Below are positions 35,795 through 45,806 of a DNA stretch of 64,000 nt, one piece after another. The DNA is from Artemia franciscana (lineage: Eukaryota; Arthropoda; Branchiopoda; Anostraca; Artemiidae). Under the pieces are notes generated by a model. It was not told where the DNA came from. It worked only from the letters and a program-made list of their open reading frames with translations, and did not search any database. The stretch covers positions 29,876,252 through 29,940,251 of the forward strand of contig NC_088867.1 of assembly GCF_032884065.1 (NCBI RefSeq), given 5' to 3'. How positions within the stretch are numbered: position 1 is the first letter of the stretch; each line of letters begins with the position of its first letter. A program made the position numbers and the translations under genes.

Positions 35795-37140
35795 GTAAGT
35801 AAATGGAGTACATATTTGCATAAACAATAGTCAACAACATGAAATAAGTACTTGGAAAAAACAACATAAAATAGACACTTGAACATATTTACATATATAG
35901 TGGAAAAAAACAGATAAAAAGCACTTGGACACACCGCCGGGCGGGGGCGTCCGGAAGACGCAGCAGCTACTGCGGTGGCTAAGGGCCCGGGCCGGGGCGC
36001 TGGGTCGAGGAAAGGGGGGATGTCATACAAAAACATAAAATAATATAATGTTATGCAATTTTTAAAATACAATGATTCCGCCTTTTGCAAAAAAATGAAA
36101 TAAATAAATGAACGAAAACATAGAAAACTCTATAAAAATACACTGCTGAGCTGGAGACTGAGGAAAAACTGATGGGATAGAAGAATGGACCCTTCCCTCC
36201 TACCTAATATTGAACTTTTCCAAACCAATACGCTGTCTATACTCTGCACGTACACGTAAAATGGAATAGTGGTGGGTATAAAGTCATGGCAATTGTAGAA
36301 AAAGTCAAGACAGATTGTACAATTGAGTGAGAAGAAAAACCTGGCAGTAATTACCCCCTCTCCTTCAGTGCCGAGAATACCACCTCCTACTTATGCTACA
36401 CGATCTGAAGTAAGGTAGTGGTCGTATGGTAGTATTTTCACTCAGTCCGCACTTGCATAGATTTTGACCAATATATCTGGCATGGCTTTTTTCTCAACTC
36501 TAACTGTGCAGTTTATATCTTTTAAAGAGCGAATCACCATGACTTTCGCTCTTGGAATAATTTGATTCCGAGAGCGAAGGTCATTGCGATTTGGTCTTTA
36601 TTATATAAAACCTACACAGTTAGAATTGAGAAAAATGCATGCCAGCCATATCGGACAAAGTCTATTTGCACAAGGACTGTGTGAGATTACTACTGTACGG
36701 CCGCCACCTTACTTCAGATCGAGACTCATGTGTAGAGTGCAGACAGCGTCTCGGTCTTGAAAAAGTTCATAGGGAAGGGGGTCCATTTTTCGATCCCAAC
36801 GGTTTTTCATCAGTCTCCAGCTCGGCAGTGTATTTTAAAAGTGTTTTTTATCTGTTTTAGTTTATTTATTTATTTTTCGCCTAAGATAGAATCGCTGTAT
36901 TTTAAATATTGCTTAATATTATATATTTTTAATTTTTTAAGACCCCTCCCACTTCAAGCTCTGAAATGGACTAAGGCCTTCGGCCCCTGCAGGGGCCATC
37001 GTGTCTTCCTTCCACCCCAGCCTGGTGGCATGTGCAAGTGCTTTTTATATTTTTTTCCATCATGTTCAAGTGTCCATTTTATCTTGATTTTCCAAGTGCT
37101 TATCTCATATTGTTGACCAATGTTTATGTAAAAATGTAGT
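35795..37140. mobile_element. Fold-back element of about 1.35 kb
   Basis: The left and right halves are imperfect reverse complements about a centre near 36560. GACTTTCGCTCTTGGAA mirrors TTCCGAGAGCGAAGGTC. Outer arms share the GCACTTGG/CCAAGTGC and GACACTTGAACAT/TGTTCAAGTGTC blocks. A GC-rich segment (about 35935-36010) stands out from its surroundings, as does its counterpart near 36960-37025. No transposase is visible. Frames at 35788-36090 and 36757-37116 lie over the arms. Confidence 0.7.
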
Positions 37141-37689
37141 TCATTTCTTTATATTTAAGAATAATTACATTTTATTTTTGTCTTTTTTAGTATTTATTCT
37201 ACAGATTGAGGTTAGGTTGGGTTACGTGTATTTTAAAAGAAAGAAGAGTAATGTGTATCAATTTAAACTCCATTCGGATCATGTCCTTTAACGAAAATAA
37301 TTCAAAATTGTGATAAAATGTTTTTAGAAAATCCGAAAAATATTGTGCGGTAAGAGTCCTATGATAAAATAAAGATTAATTCATTATTCAAGTTTTATCG
37401 TAATTTAAGACAAACAAAGACATCCCGGTTAACCGAATTTCTTTACTTTCAGCATACAATCAAGTTTACTAATAAACCCTATTGTTACATTCTATTGAAT
37501 CTCAATCAAAACACATCCAAAGAGTTACGTATGGTCAAGAATATTTTTGACAATGAAATTACCTTATATCTACCAATGAACAATAAAAAAGATCATTAAT
37601 CGCCATCACGACACTGAAGAAACGACATCAAAACTGACACTTATTTTCTGTCCTATTTAATTCAAAACCGTGACCTGGAAAGGCTATAC
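37141..37689. other. Spacer between fold-back element and Polinton genes
   Basis: AT-rich, with no recognised coding segment. It may be the decayed upstream part of the right Polinton, where further genes would be expected. Confidence 0.4.
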
Positions 37690-37694
37690 TCAAA

Positions 37695-37932
37695 CACGGC
37701 ATTGAAAATGAATTTATTAATCTCCTATCTGACCTTTGTTTAAATTTAACAGAAAGGACTGTTCAAATACCAGAAGTGGCTAAGCAAGGGACAAAGAAAC
37801 ATAGTTCAATTGTACTTGCCCTAGCTTGCAAAAATAAGGTAAAATATTAAAAAATGGCTTGTTCAAGCGGTTAGTAGCTTCTTTTCATTGTTACTTTCAA
37901 TAATCGTGGGACTTGTAAGCACTATTCTCTAG
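37695..37932 (+). pseudogene. Polinton pX-like small hydrophobic/basic protein
   Basis: The open stretch begins ENEFINLLSDLCLNLTERTV, is followed by a Lys-rich segment (AKQGTKKHS), then shifts frame. It ends in a strongly hydrophobic tail (SSFFSLLLSIIVGLV) before TAG at 37930-37932. Known Polinton/adintovirus genomes encode a similar short protein with a basic middle and hydrophobic C-terminus, compared with the adenovirus pX/mu core peptide. The frameshift is near 37850. The assignment rests on composition, length and position just upstream of the next two genes. Confidence 0.55.
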
Positions 37933-37936
37933 AAAA

Positions 37937-38440
37937 ATGGCTAAATCTTACGAGATGACGCCAAAGGAATTCGCTCTTTCAACAAAAGAGGACTTCGAAG
38001 ATAATCTTGATATATTTTTTTGACAATGAGAAAGCTGCCAACGATGCAAAATTAATTTGTTTTAAAAGCCCTTCAACATGGTGACAAACATAAACTCTAC
38101 CGTGAAAGACCGCTCAAAGTAAATGTCATTGATCATCTTTTAAGTTCAATATTATCGCCAGCACTACTACAACCAAAAAAGGAAGAAGATTTATCTAAAG
38201 CCTTATCAAGTCCTGTAGATCTAGTGCCTCATTCTTATCGGAAGGAAAGTAAAAGACTCGACGTGTCTCACTGAGAATGAATATGTACAAATTGATGATA
38301 AAAAGAGTGATGTTATGCTGCATGGCAAGAATTACTATTTCATCCATTTGGTATCAAATTTGATTTCCAAACATAAAAGACTTGAATTATTTGATGTCAT
38401 TTGTATAAATATTGAAAGTAATTAATTTTTTCAAAAGATT
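37937..38440 (+). pseudogene. Conserved Polinton protein of unknown function, upstream of integrase
   Basis: ATG at 37937 lies four bases after the previous stop. The product starts MAKSYEMTPKEFALSTKEDF, shifts frame near 38018, continues with KLYRERPLKVNVIDHLLSS, shifts again near 38270, and keeps a C-terminal segment (KSDVMLHGKNYYFIHLVSNL) that resembles a short beta-rich domain. Proteins of this general plan precede the integrase or capsid genes in several Polintons, but no function is established that I can name. At least two frameshifts are present. Confidence 0.55.
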
Positions 38441-38839
38441 TTACTAGGAATAAACATATTTTAAATCGATTAAGGGAACATCGTCAGATATCAAAAGACA
38501 TTTTTAAATCATTTTTTGGAAAATACTAGCACGCCATGTGGGGACGATGAATTGAAAGGCATCAAGCGAAAGCACCTTAATATCAGTACACCACCTATTA
38601 GTCTGCAAAATGGTAGCAGATATTTCACACCACGTTTACGTTCAAATTGGCTCAAGTCTTGAAACGTGCTTAGGAAAAAAATTGGCGAATCGGAAAGTTT
38701 AAGTTCCCCCACCGCACTTACTTGACTTGCTGGGGATGAAAAGAAGCTAGCGACAGAGTATTTACAGATGAGCCCAGTTACGCTCTTCATAGTAATCACA
38801 GAGTTCACGGTAGTCATTCTAAAAAATAAAGCCTTTTTC

Positions 38840-39671
38840 CCATTGCTTATATTACAATCACATACTTTTTTACTTTAGATGAGATTCAAAGACATCACAA
38901 TAGTCCATACAAGTATATTTTACTTGCAAACAGTGTTTTTAGTTGCTATGCACATGCTGTTTCACTTTGCTCAAAGAGAGATGATGAAGGTGCTAGAGCC
39001 CTTGAATCTTTCTGTTTAGAAGATTCTTACAGAAAAATTCAAACTAATTGGGGTAGTGATTTAGTTAATCCAAATGCAAAAAAGGTTTATTGAAATATAA
39101 TACATTGCTCTATCATAGTCAAAAGTCCAATAAAGGTGGCAGTGGCTGAAGGATTGATAAGAACAATCAAAATTTTAATCTTGAGATATTGTACATTGAA
39201 AAATATTACTCATGTTGATTTAAAATCAATATTATCATCGATCCCTGTCCAATATTTTAAGTTCATCGTGACGGCAACAAAAAACTTGATATTTTTCTTA
39301 AACGATATTCCAGCGAAGAGGGGCAAGTGAAAATGAAGAAAAAGTTCAGTATTGATGGTACCATTCGAATCAATCGAACAATTAATATTTTGAAAAGGGG
39401 AATTACTTGTGTCCACTGAACTTTTTAAAGCATCAAAAGTCTTAGATACTAAACATGTAAAGCATCGTCTACGTGATATGAAGAATGAAGAGATTCTTTG
39501 CTGTTCTTACGACTATGAATTACGAAAAATTAAAAACAATGGTATATTTCAATTGAAAAGTTATGAAAGAGTCGAACTCGCAAGGGCAAGAGACAGTTGC
39601 TTGTTTGTTGGTTAGGATACAATTCTGACTTTGATTCTTTGATTGCCGCTGAAGACGTTGTTAATACATAA
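38840..39671 (+). pseudogene. Polinton retroviral-like integrase with C-terminal chromodomain
   Basis: The core begins near DEIQRHHNSPYKYILLANS (38877), where the Asp is the likely first catalytic residue. VFSCYAHAVSLCSKRDDEG follows, then QTNWGSDL, where the second catalytic Asp (usually QTD) is Asn. VAVAEGLIRTIK (about 39138-39172) and LRYCTLKNITHVDL come next. An SH3-like segment holds RLRDMKNEEIL (about 39460). The last 21 codons (39609-39671) read WLGYNSDFDSLIAAEDVVNT and stop, a chromodomain signature that could tether integration to modified histones. At least four frame changes and internal stops. The N-terminal zinc-binding region (38460-38840) is not recognisable. Confidence 0.8.
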
Positions 39672-40429
39672 TGAAATCTATGTGACATTCTTGTTCAATG
39701 TCACTGATCCACTCCACAATAATTTGAACTTATCATATAATTTTTGGACAAAACTCTCCCCCGCCATCAAATTCGATGGAAAGCATGAAGTTGCTCGTAC
39801 TGGTTATGCTGGCATATGATATAAAAGTTAGACTACATGATTGGCCACTCATTAGCGAGGAATGGATATAATCAATTAACTTGGGTGAATATCTCTTCAT
39901 TTTATTTCCATACAAATAATATGGTAGTATGAATGATTGGTACCGTGCTACCAATAGAAGAATCTCCACTCGTAAAAATGTTACCTTTTAATTTAATTAC
40001 TCAATGGAACTGGGCAAGATCTACATTAATTTCCCCATTGACCATGAAAAGTTTATTTTCAATAATAATCTGAGAGATATTCTTAGTATATTACATGGTA
40101 AAAGTGCTGAAATCACCAGTAGCATGTATCGTGTCATTTTTGCAGACTATTTACCCGGCTTCTCATCAGTTAATTGTATATTTATTTATCCATACATTGT
40201 TGAGACATCAAGAGTCGGTAATACCAATGTCCTCTTCCTGCATGTTCTTGAACGAAAAACCACTCACGAACATATTCACCACTACAAAGTAAAGCCTCTT
40301 CAACATATTCCAGTAAACACTTCGAATTCAAAACTCTGTCAGTTAGCATTAAAAAGTGAATTGGGAGATCCTCTAGCAGTAGCAAAGAGTTTGGATGTAA
40401 TTACATGTCATCTTCGACTCATTCAATAA
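39671..40429 (+). pseudogene. Polinton penton-like minor capsid protein
   Basis: The ATG overlaps the integrase stop (TAATG). The N-terminus has YVTFLFNVTDPLHNN and then KLSPAIKFDGKHEVA, the pattern that opens this family. The middle (about 39820-40000) is frameshifted. 40004-40429 is open for 141 codons and contains HGKSAEITSSMYRVIFADYL, IYPYIVETSRVGNTNV and QHIPVNTSNSKLCQLALKSE, ending near a GDPLAV segment. These correspond to the conserved C-terminal half (usually VGDT and pF-x-x-G). I assign it to the vertex (penton) role by family resemblance. Which of the two capsid genes is penton and which is hexon is from memory and could be reversed. Confidence 0.7.
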
Positions 40430-40433
40430 CGAG

Positions 40434-40864
40434 ATGGCTAATATAATTTTTTTTGTCGTGATATTGATTGCTAGGTTGCTACTCTTAGACCTCGACAATT
40501 GGGTCATGGAATGGACTATTATAAGGGTCGTTTGTCAATGTTTGGTTATGGTACCAGTACTTGGTTGGCTAAGTTGTTTCGCTCTGTATTACCCCTTGCT
40601 AGGAAATATTTTATCCCGGTTGCCACGAATTTCATGTCCTCCAAACTACACGAGTGGGGCTGTGGGAAAGATTTTAAACAAAAGTATTTCACAAAATCTT
40701 TGGACCGGGGTGTCAACCCTCGGTTAGTGATTGCAATCACGGCAAATACGAAAAGGATTAAAAAGGTGAGAAAGACCTCATCATGTATCAGTCTGAACTC
40801 AGGCGGGAAGCTTAAAACATCGCTCTTGTCAAAGAAGAAAAGAAACAACAGTAAAAATTGTTAG
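40434..40864 (+). pseudogene. Polinton pVI-like minor capsid protein
   Basis: Starts four bases after the upstream stop. The ATG at 40499 opens MGHGMDYYKGRLSMFGYGTS, a Gly/Tyr-rich N-terminus, followed by an amphipathic segment (WLAKLFRSVLPLARKYFIPV) and a Lys/Arg-rich tail ending at 40864. This amphipathic-then-basic architecture is typical of the Polinton protein likened to adenovirus pVI. The 121-aa frame (40499-40864) may be nearly complete. Upstream codons to 40434 lie in another frame, so the true start is uncertain. Confidence 0.65.
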
Positions 40865-40869
40865 GTCAA

Positions 40870-42099
40870 AAAAAGAATTTATTTTCCTAGAATTAGTGTA
40901 TCTATCACAAAAAGAACATCATCCTTCAGTCACTTCATCTCTAAATCTTTTCAGTGCAGAAAATGTTGGTGTGAGAGTAAAACATGTTTACTATGAACAA
41001 TTTTATCCGCAAAAACTGCTCTCTGAAACCGTTCATTTTCAAATTTATTCCTGTGAAGGCTATTTCAGAGATTTGACTTCCACATTTATAGATTTGCTAG
41101 TCATTTATAAAATCTAACAATGAAAAACCAAGTGCAGCTGAGGGAATATCCTATGAAAATTATGTACTACACAATTCGTTTAGACAAATAAACGTTTACA
41201 TAAATGGAAAAATAATGAGCACTAGCAATAATCTTTGAGATTAAGCAAGCTCGTATCTCCTGTAAGCTATTAAGAGTTTTAGCTATTGGATATGAATATA
41301 AAACGGACCCTGACACTAGCAATATAATTAAAGATGCGACAACTAAAGATTTGCACGGGTTGGGAAAATAAGTCACGGAATATTTAATATACCTTAATGG
41401 ATTCCTCCCAATATTAAGATTGATATAAGGTTAGAACTTGCTCCTTCCAATTTTATTTTGTGAAAATGTTTTGCTGCTGCACCTGATGTAATAGACTGTC
41501 TTACCTCGGTACGAAAACAACAGGTTATGGGTTATGTAGCTCTGGCAATTGAAAAATTAAGAGCTAGTGAAGATAATATCGAACAGCTCTTTCCACATAC
41601 AGTCACGAATCATCAACATAACGCTACGAGTTCAACTGCCTACAATCGTCATTTATCAATTGAAAAATTCCTTCAAAACTCGTTTTTGACTTTGTGAAAA
41701 GTGCTAGTGCCATACGATCATGGACAAGTTCTCCACATAAATTTGAAATATTTGGACTTTCTTCCCTTGTATGTAAAGTAAATGGAATTTTGCTCTACAA
41801 CTTGTCTTTTGAAGAATCCTACTGGACTCTATATGAATTGACAACGTAGTCATTAGATTGAGATTCACAACTACTATAGGGTAGTATAACCGATGAAATG
41901 TTTACAGAAACCCATGGCACCATTGTATTGGATTTGTCTAGACTCAAAATATGACTATTGTCTGAACAGGCAAAGTACGTCTAGAGTTTACCTTTGCCAA
42001 GCCACTGAAGAAGAGTATAGCTTTAATCTCGCTAAATCAATTTGCACCAATTCGGAAATAACCCCTGATGGCAGTGTTATATTAGACTTGGTACCATGA
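40870..42099 (+). pseudogene. Polinton major-capsid-like protein (F54H12.2-like family)
   Basis: The opening segment (near 40940) reads SSLNLFSAENVGVRVKHVYY and then FYPQKLLSETVHFQI, the family's N-terminal pattern. 41112-41200 gives AEGISYENYVLHNSFRQINV, matching the loop with SLFSQVDV-type residues in relatives. 41420-41620 gives LELAPSNFIL, VALAIEKLRAS and HTVTNHQHN. The last open stretch (41893-42099) ends SEITPDGSVILDLVP and a stop. Several stops and shifts separate these. About 1.2 kb of coding space is in line with a 400-500-residue family member. Predicted fold is the double jelly roll of virus capsids. Confidence 0.7.
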
Positions 42100-42116
42100 A
42101 CATAAATAAAAAATCA

Positions 42117-42520
42117 TTGTATTCAGTTTTGGATCTCTACATGTCAAAATAAAAATCCTGTTGCGTAACCTTGGATTTCCTCGACCATATTCAAAGTATT
42201 GAAATGCTTCTTTCAAGAAGCGAAGAATATTTTATTTTTTGGTTCTTTTGGTTACCGTATGCATTCTACACGCCTAAAATTAAAAACTTTCTTAGGCAAA
42301 GTCGAAAATTCATTATTCCAAATCGGAAGCGAGAACAAGATTTATCAACTAAAAGCTGTGGTTTTTATGCAGTATTCTATTATATTCTCTGATGCTGTGG
42401 ATATACTTACAGTGAATTCTCAGTTTTTATGTAGACAATCCTCGATTGAACGACGTTCTAGTTGAAAATACCTTTTCCAACCTGTATAATATAAAATTTC
42501 AATGCCCTAAGAGTGAAATG
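42117..42520 (+). pseudogene. Polinton adenain-type cysteine protease (PRO), C-terminal part
   Basis: The most telling segment is LSTKSCGFYAVFY in 42330-42375, the catalytic-Cys block of adenovirus-protease/Ulp1-like Polinton proteases (S-x-x-CG-x-Y/F). It is preceded by YAFYTPKIKNFLRQ and followed, after a one-base shift, by a typical short C-terminal tail near 42410-42480. The His and Asp/Glu parts of the triad were not located. This enzyme is thought to mature capsid proteins. The left copy carries the equivalent Cys block at about 31990-32045. Confidence 0.7.
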
Positions 42521-42589
42521 ATTTAAAACTTTTTGTGCATTTGTTTATTGATAAAACTTGTATGTGCAATAAAAGGTCTCTGTCCTTTA

Positions 42590-43270
42590 GATTTCTTCTT
42601 CTACGTATTTGTAACCATTGGTTATGATAAGTGGCACCAGCTCGTCACGATTATGTTGTACTCATCTTGGCATGCAAAGTCAGGGTCTCATTTTCTACAA
42701 TATAATTTAACTTCGTTTTTATTATATCTCCTTGTAAATTCAATAATACTATTTTGATTCATATTATAAAATTTGCTTGTTTGAATTTGCTTATTTGAAG
42801 CAATGTCACGTACGTTATTCTCATATAAAGAATCACTTTCTATTTAAGCCAAATAAAAATTAATAGGATTATAATCTTAGTTGCCAGTATCTTCACAGCG
42901 ATTCCAGCAATTAAAGTGGAGACCAGGTTCTTCGTCCCAACACAGTTTAAAACCATAACGTTACCAGTCTCTTAAAAATAACCTCAAATCACGTTTAATT
43001 TTTTTGTAATCATCCAAGGGCAAGTATTTTCCCGTTAATCACATTGATCATAGTGACAATTTCTTCATAGGAAACATCTAGTGTGAGAGTCACAAACATC
43101 TTCAAGAAAGGAATTACAGACTTTAATTTCCACTGCACATTCTCTATGCAATTTTGATTACTACAAAATCTACACTTTTCATTATAGTGATCAACAATAG
43201 GATCATTTTCACAGGATGACCAGCTGCCCAATGTTGCCAAACATAATGGACATGTGTAAAACATTTTTTC
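42590..43270 (-). pseudogene. Unrecognised Cys-rich Polinton end gene 2
   Basis: Minus-strand start at 43264 gives FYTCPLCLATLGSWSSCEND, then NEKCRFCSNQNCIENVQW: four C-x(2-3)-C style pairs within 45 residues, suggesting a zinc-ribbon or double zinc-binding module. Frames then change, but similarity to the left copy (31100-31820) persists through a Trp/Cys-rich segment (NCWN near 42895) and a C-terminal part containing NKQIQTSKFY. Both copies stop shortly after the GAAGAAGAAATCTA block. I do not recognise the family. Its divergent orientation suggests a non-structural, possibly regulatory, role. Confidence 0.5.
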
Positions 43271-43702
43271 AATGTTGACTGTCTCACTACCAAAAAAAAC
43301 TACCCACGATTACTAAAATAAATATATTTCGAGTGACATCAAGTGACATCACATGTCCAATCAATTAAACCAGATCAGACCGTATTTTGTCGACTTATTT
43401 GTTCTTGCCTTGCAAAATGACCGTCTTAAACGAATTTCCAGCTATCGCTCAAAAGCAAATCCACAGTAGCCTATTCTTTTGTTTCAATTAATATGTCAAT
43501 ATATTGGGTAAATGCATCTGACCCACGACATAAAACTTTCAGAAAATAGTCCAAAGACGGAGAATCATTTCTCATTATATCGTTAAACATCCTTTGAGAA
43601 AATTGTTTTTCCTTTGAAGAGAACCAAACACTTTTCCACAAGTCACTAGATTCCGTATGATTTTTGTTTCTTAAATCCAGCCAGTTTTAATCTTGACACT
43701 CT

Positions 43703-44062
43703 CTACCGATTAAAGACTAACAAAGAATGAAGAATCTTTTTGGCTATTAACATATCTGACGAAAGTATAACAAACACACACTTTTTTATAGATTGATTCA
43801 GATCACTGTCTTCAATATATTTCACTAATGCATTTAATCCGTCGTGTAATCTTTGTATATGTATTATATTCACTTTTGCTGTAAAGCATAGCTGTCCTTC
43901 CAACTTGAATCTGCTCAATGTTATTACATATCGTGCAAACATCTCGTCCCATTTTAGGGTTAGGCGACAACTTCTTGTAATTTCTACTGCTACGTTAGAC
44001 ACTCTGGGTTTCATTTCGGCATTTCTAGCGCCTTCAATATCAAATAGTGTAAAAGCAACCAT
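43703..44062 (-). CDS. Unrecognised Polinton end gene 1, 119-residue open frame
   Basis: The frame is open from ATG at 44062 to the stop at 43703. The product contains FTLFDIEGARNAEMKPRVSN, VAVEITRSCRLTLKWDEMFA, and a predicted helical C-terminal half (IIHIQRLHDGLNALVKYIED). Its homologue in the left copy is broken. Nearby sequence downstream (43440-43690) remains similar between copies, so the original gene may have been longer. No family assigned. Not the DNA polymerase as far as I can tell, since no YxDTDS-type motif appears. Confidence 0.45.
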   Translation of the reverse strand: MVAFTLFDIEGARNAEMKPRVSNVAVEITRSCRLTLKWDEMFARYVITLSRFKLEGQLCFTAKVNIIHIQRLHDGLNALVKYIEDSDLNQSIKKCVFVILSSDMLIAKKILHSLLVFNR

Positions 44063-44824
44063 TACTAAATAATATTACAAGAATAATATTCTCGATGTTT
44101 ATACACTGGACTCTTTTTCAATACCAAAGTGACTGAACAGTATGATCCAATATTTATCATATCGTTGACCTTTAAAACCTGTTTTTACTGGATTATAAAG
44201 GTCTCCAGGAACCAGAACAAGTCTTGCAAGATGACGTCATCTTCGTTTGTTAATATTGGACCAAGTTCAATAATTTTTACAACTGGGACTTCCCCGCGGA
44301 TCCTTAGGCTTTTAAACAATCCAAAAAATATAATGTAATGCCAACGTTTCCATCTTGACTACCAAGCCCTGAACTTTATCAAATCCTATTACGTAACAAG
44401 CATCTGAGGAAAATATTTGCATAAGGAAACAAACAAGCCCCTATTACGTAACAAATATCTGCATCTTCAGAAACTTAATAATACCTGCATCATGAAGAAA
44501 TTAAAAAAAAGTGTTTGGAAAGGCATCCGAAGATATTGGGCCCCACGCAAATCTAAGAACCCCTCACTACTTTCATGCACTGAGGAAAACTAAGAGCATA
44601 AGTTTGCACAGCTAGTATCTTCACAGACGATGTGGTGATATTGGTCATTGGTGCAAATATAAGGTGCAACTATATTTACTTCAAACTGAAGCTGCTAACG
44701 ATAAAGCTCAGATACAGTCCAAGATCTTGTGTTTTAGGCAAATCGCAATGTAGACACACTCTTCCCCACGAGAGCCGCTGGCACCATTTTGTAAACCTTT
44801 TTACTACATCTTTCTGGTAATGAC

Positions 44825-45345
44825 TGGGTTTACATTGAGATTATCTAATATTGGTATACATGTACTGATAAGCGTTTAGCCGAATCTTTTTGAGCTAAGG
44901 GTTTACGTGGGAGGAGATAGAACAAGAGTGTCATTCCATTAAACTATTCAGTTATTCTACAAAGTCTTTATACATGGCTTGAAAACAAAGACAAGAGAAG
45001 AATTTTATAGAAGTAATGTACGAGAGAAACTAACTTTTAGCACTTTTGAAATCCGTATACAATGTGATTTCCATGGTTATTAGAAACACGTTTTACTATG
45101 TCAAAATTGTCCGACTTCCACTGTGGTTTCCAAGGTTCTTAGAAACCCTTTCTACTTTGTGGTATCATAAACCTAGTTTTCCTTATTCCCATTTCCACAA
45201 GACAAGGCATCATAATTTTCGGAAACCCGTGTCCCGCTTAGGCTTCTAGAATCCCTTAGATGACAAGATGAAACTGACCGACATTTCATTAAAAATAGGT
45301 GGCATGTTTCCCGCTCTAAGACTTACGTTCAAAAGTTTATTCTTC
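44825..45345 (+). repeat. Dispersed repeat D, copy 2
   Basis: Same orientation as 23980-24515 and collinear with it, including AGGTGGCATGTTTCC and GACTTACGTTCAAAAGTTTA at the 3' end. It ends against a family-A fragment. Confidence 0.65.
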
Positions 45346-45806
45346 AAAGATCATTCCCCTGGGGCTGTGGGAGGGTCATGTTGCAGCCAAAGACAGAGTT
45401 ATTGGGCCTTTCAATTGTGATGAATAAAATGGATATCTTAGAGTTTGATCGGACGATTTCGGGGAAAAGGGGTGGGGTAGGGGGCCAAGTTACCCTCCAA
45501 TCGTTTTGGTAGCTTAAAAAGGGCACTTAATATATGCTGAAAGGTAACTTAAAACATGCTGAGTCTGATGGTATGATTTTCATAAAGAATTTATGATTTT
45601 TATGGGGCGTTTCTCCCTTTTTTTCGAAAATCATGCAAATTTTCTCAGACTCGTAGCCTTTAATGAGTAAGACTAAACTTAATGAAACTTTATATTTGAA
45701 ATCAGCCAATTCTTTTGATATGTCTATTGGCATCAAAATTTAGCTTTTAGAGTTTCGGTTAATATTGAGCCACGTTAGTTGTTAGAGTTCGTTACCACTC
45801 TTTGAT
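45346..45806 (-). mobile_element. Partial family-A element
   Basis: The minus orientation keeps the 5' half: the GTTCGTTACCACT remnant at about 45787, TTTTAGAGTTTCGGTTAATATTGAGCC, TTTTCTCAGACTCGTAGCC, and the purine-rich block. The hairpin end is absent. It is internally deleted near 45530. Confidence 0.7.

Larger units (their letters stand above)
37690..44570 (+). mobile_element. Decayed Polinton/Maverick, right copy: structural and integration module
   Basis: Seven genes lie head to tail on plus: hydrophobic pX-like protein, uncharacterised protein, integrase, penton-like, pVI-like, capsid-like, protease. Two divergently oriented unrecognised genes follow (42590-44062, minus). Gene joints are tight: TAG-AAAA-ATG at 37930-37939, an overlapping TAATG at 39669-39673, and 4 nt between 40429 and 40434. 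The protein-primed DNA polymerase and packaging ATPase usual in the group are not seen. Terminal inverted repeats were not found. The outer boundary near 44570 is set by the end of similarity to the left copy. Confidence 0.85.

Noticed and set aside
40182..40385. Minus-strand frame, with a similar one at 33630-33881
   Set aside because: Both are antisense to the penton-like gene. They resemble each other only because the two Polinton copies are homologous.
23980..45345. A single 21-kb LTR retrotransposon bounded by repeat D
   Set aside because: No gag-pol, primer-binding site or polypurine tract was seen, and the interior is made of unrelated elements.
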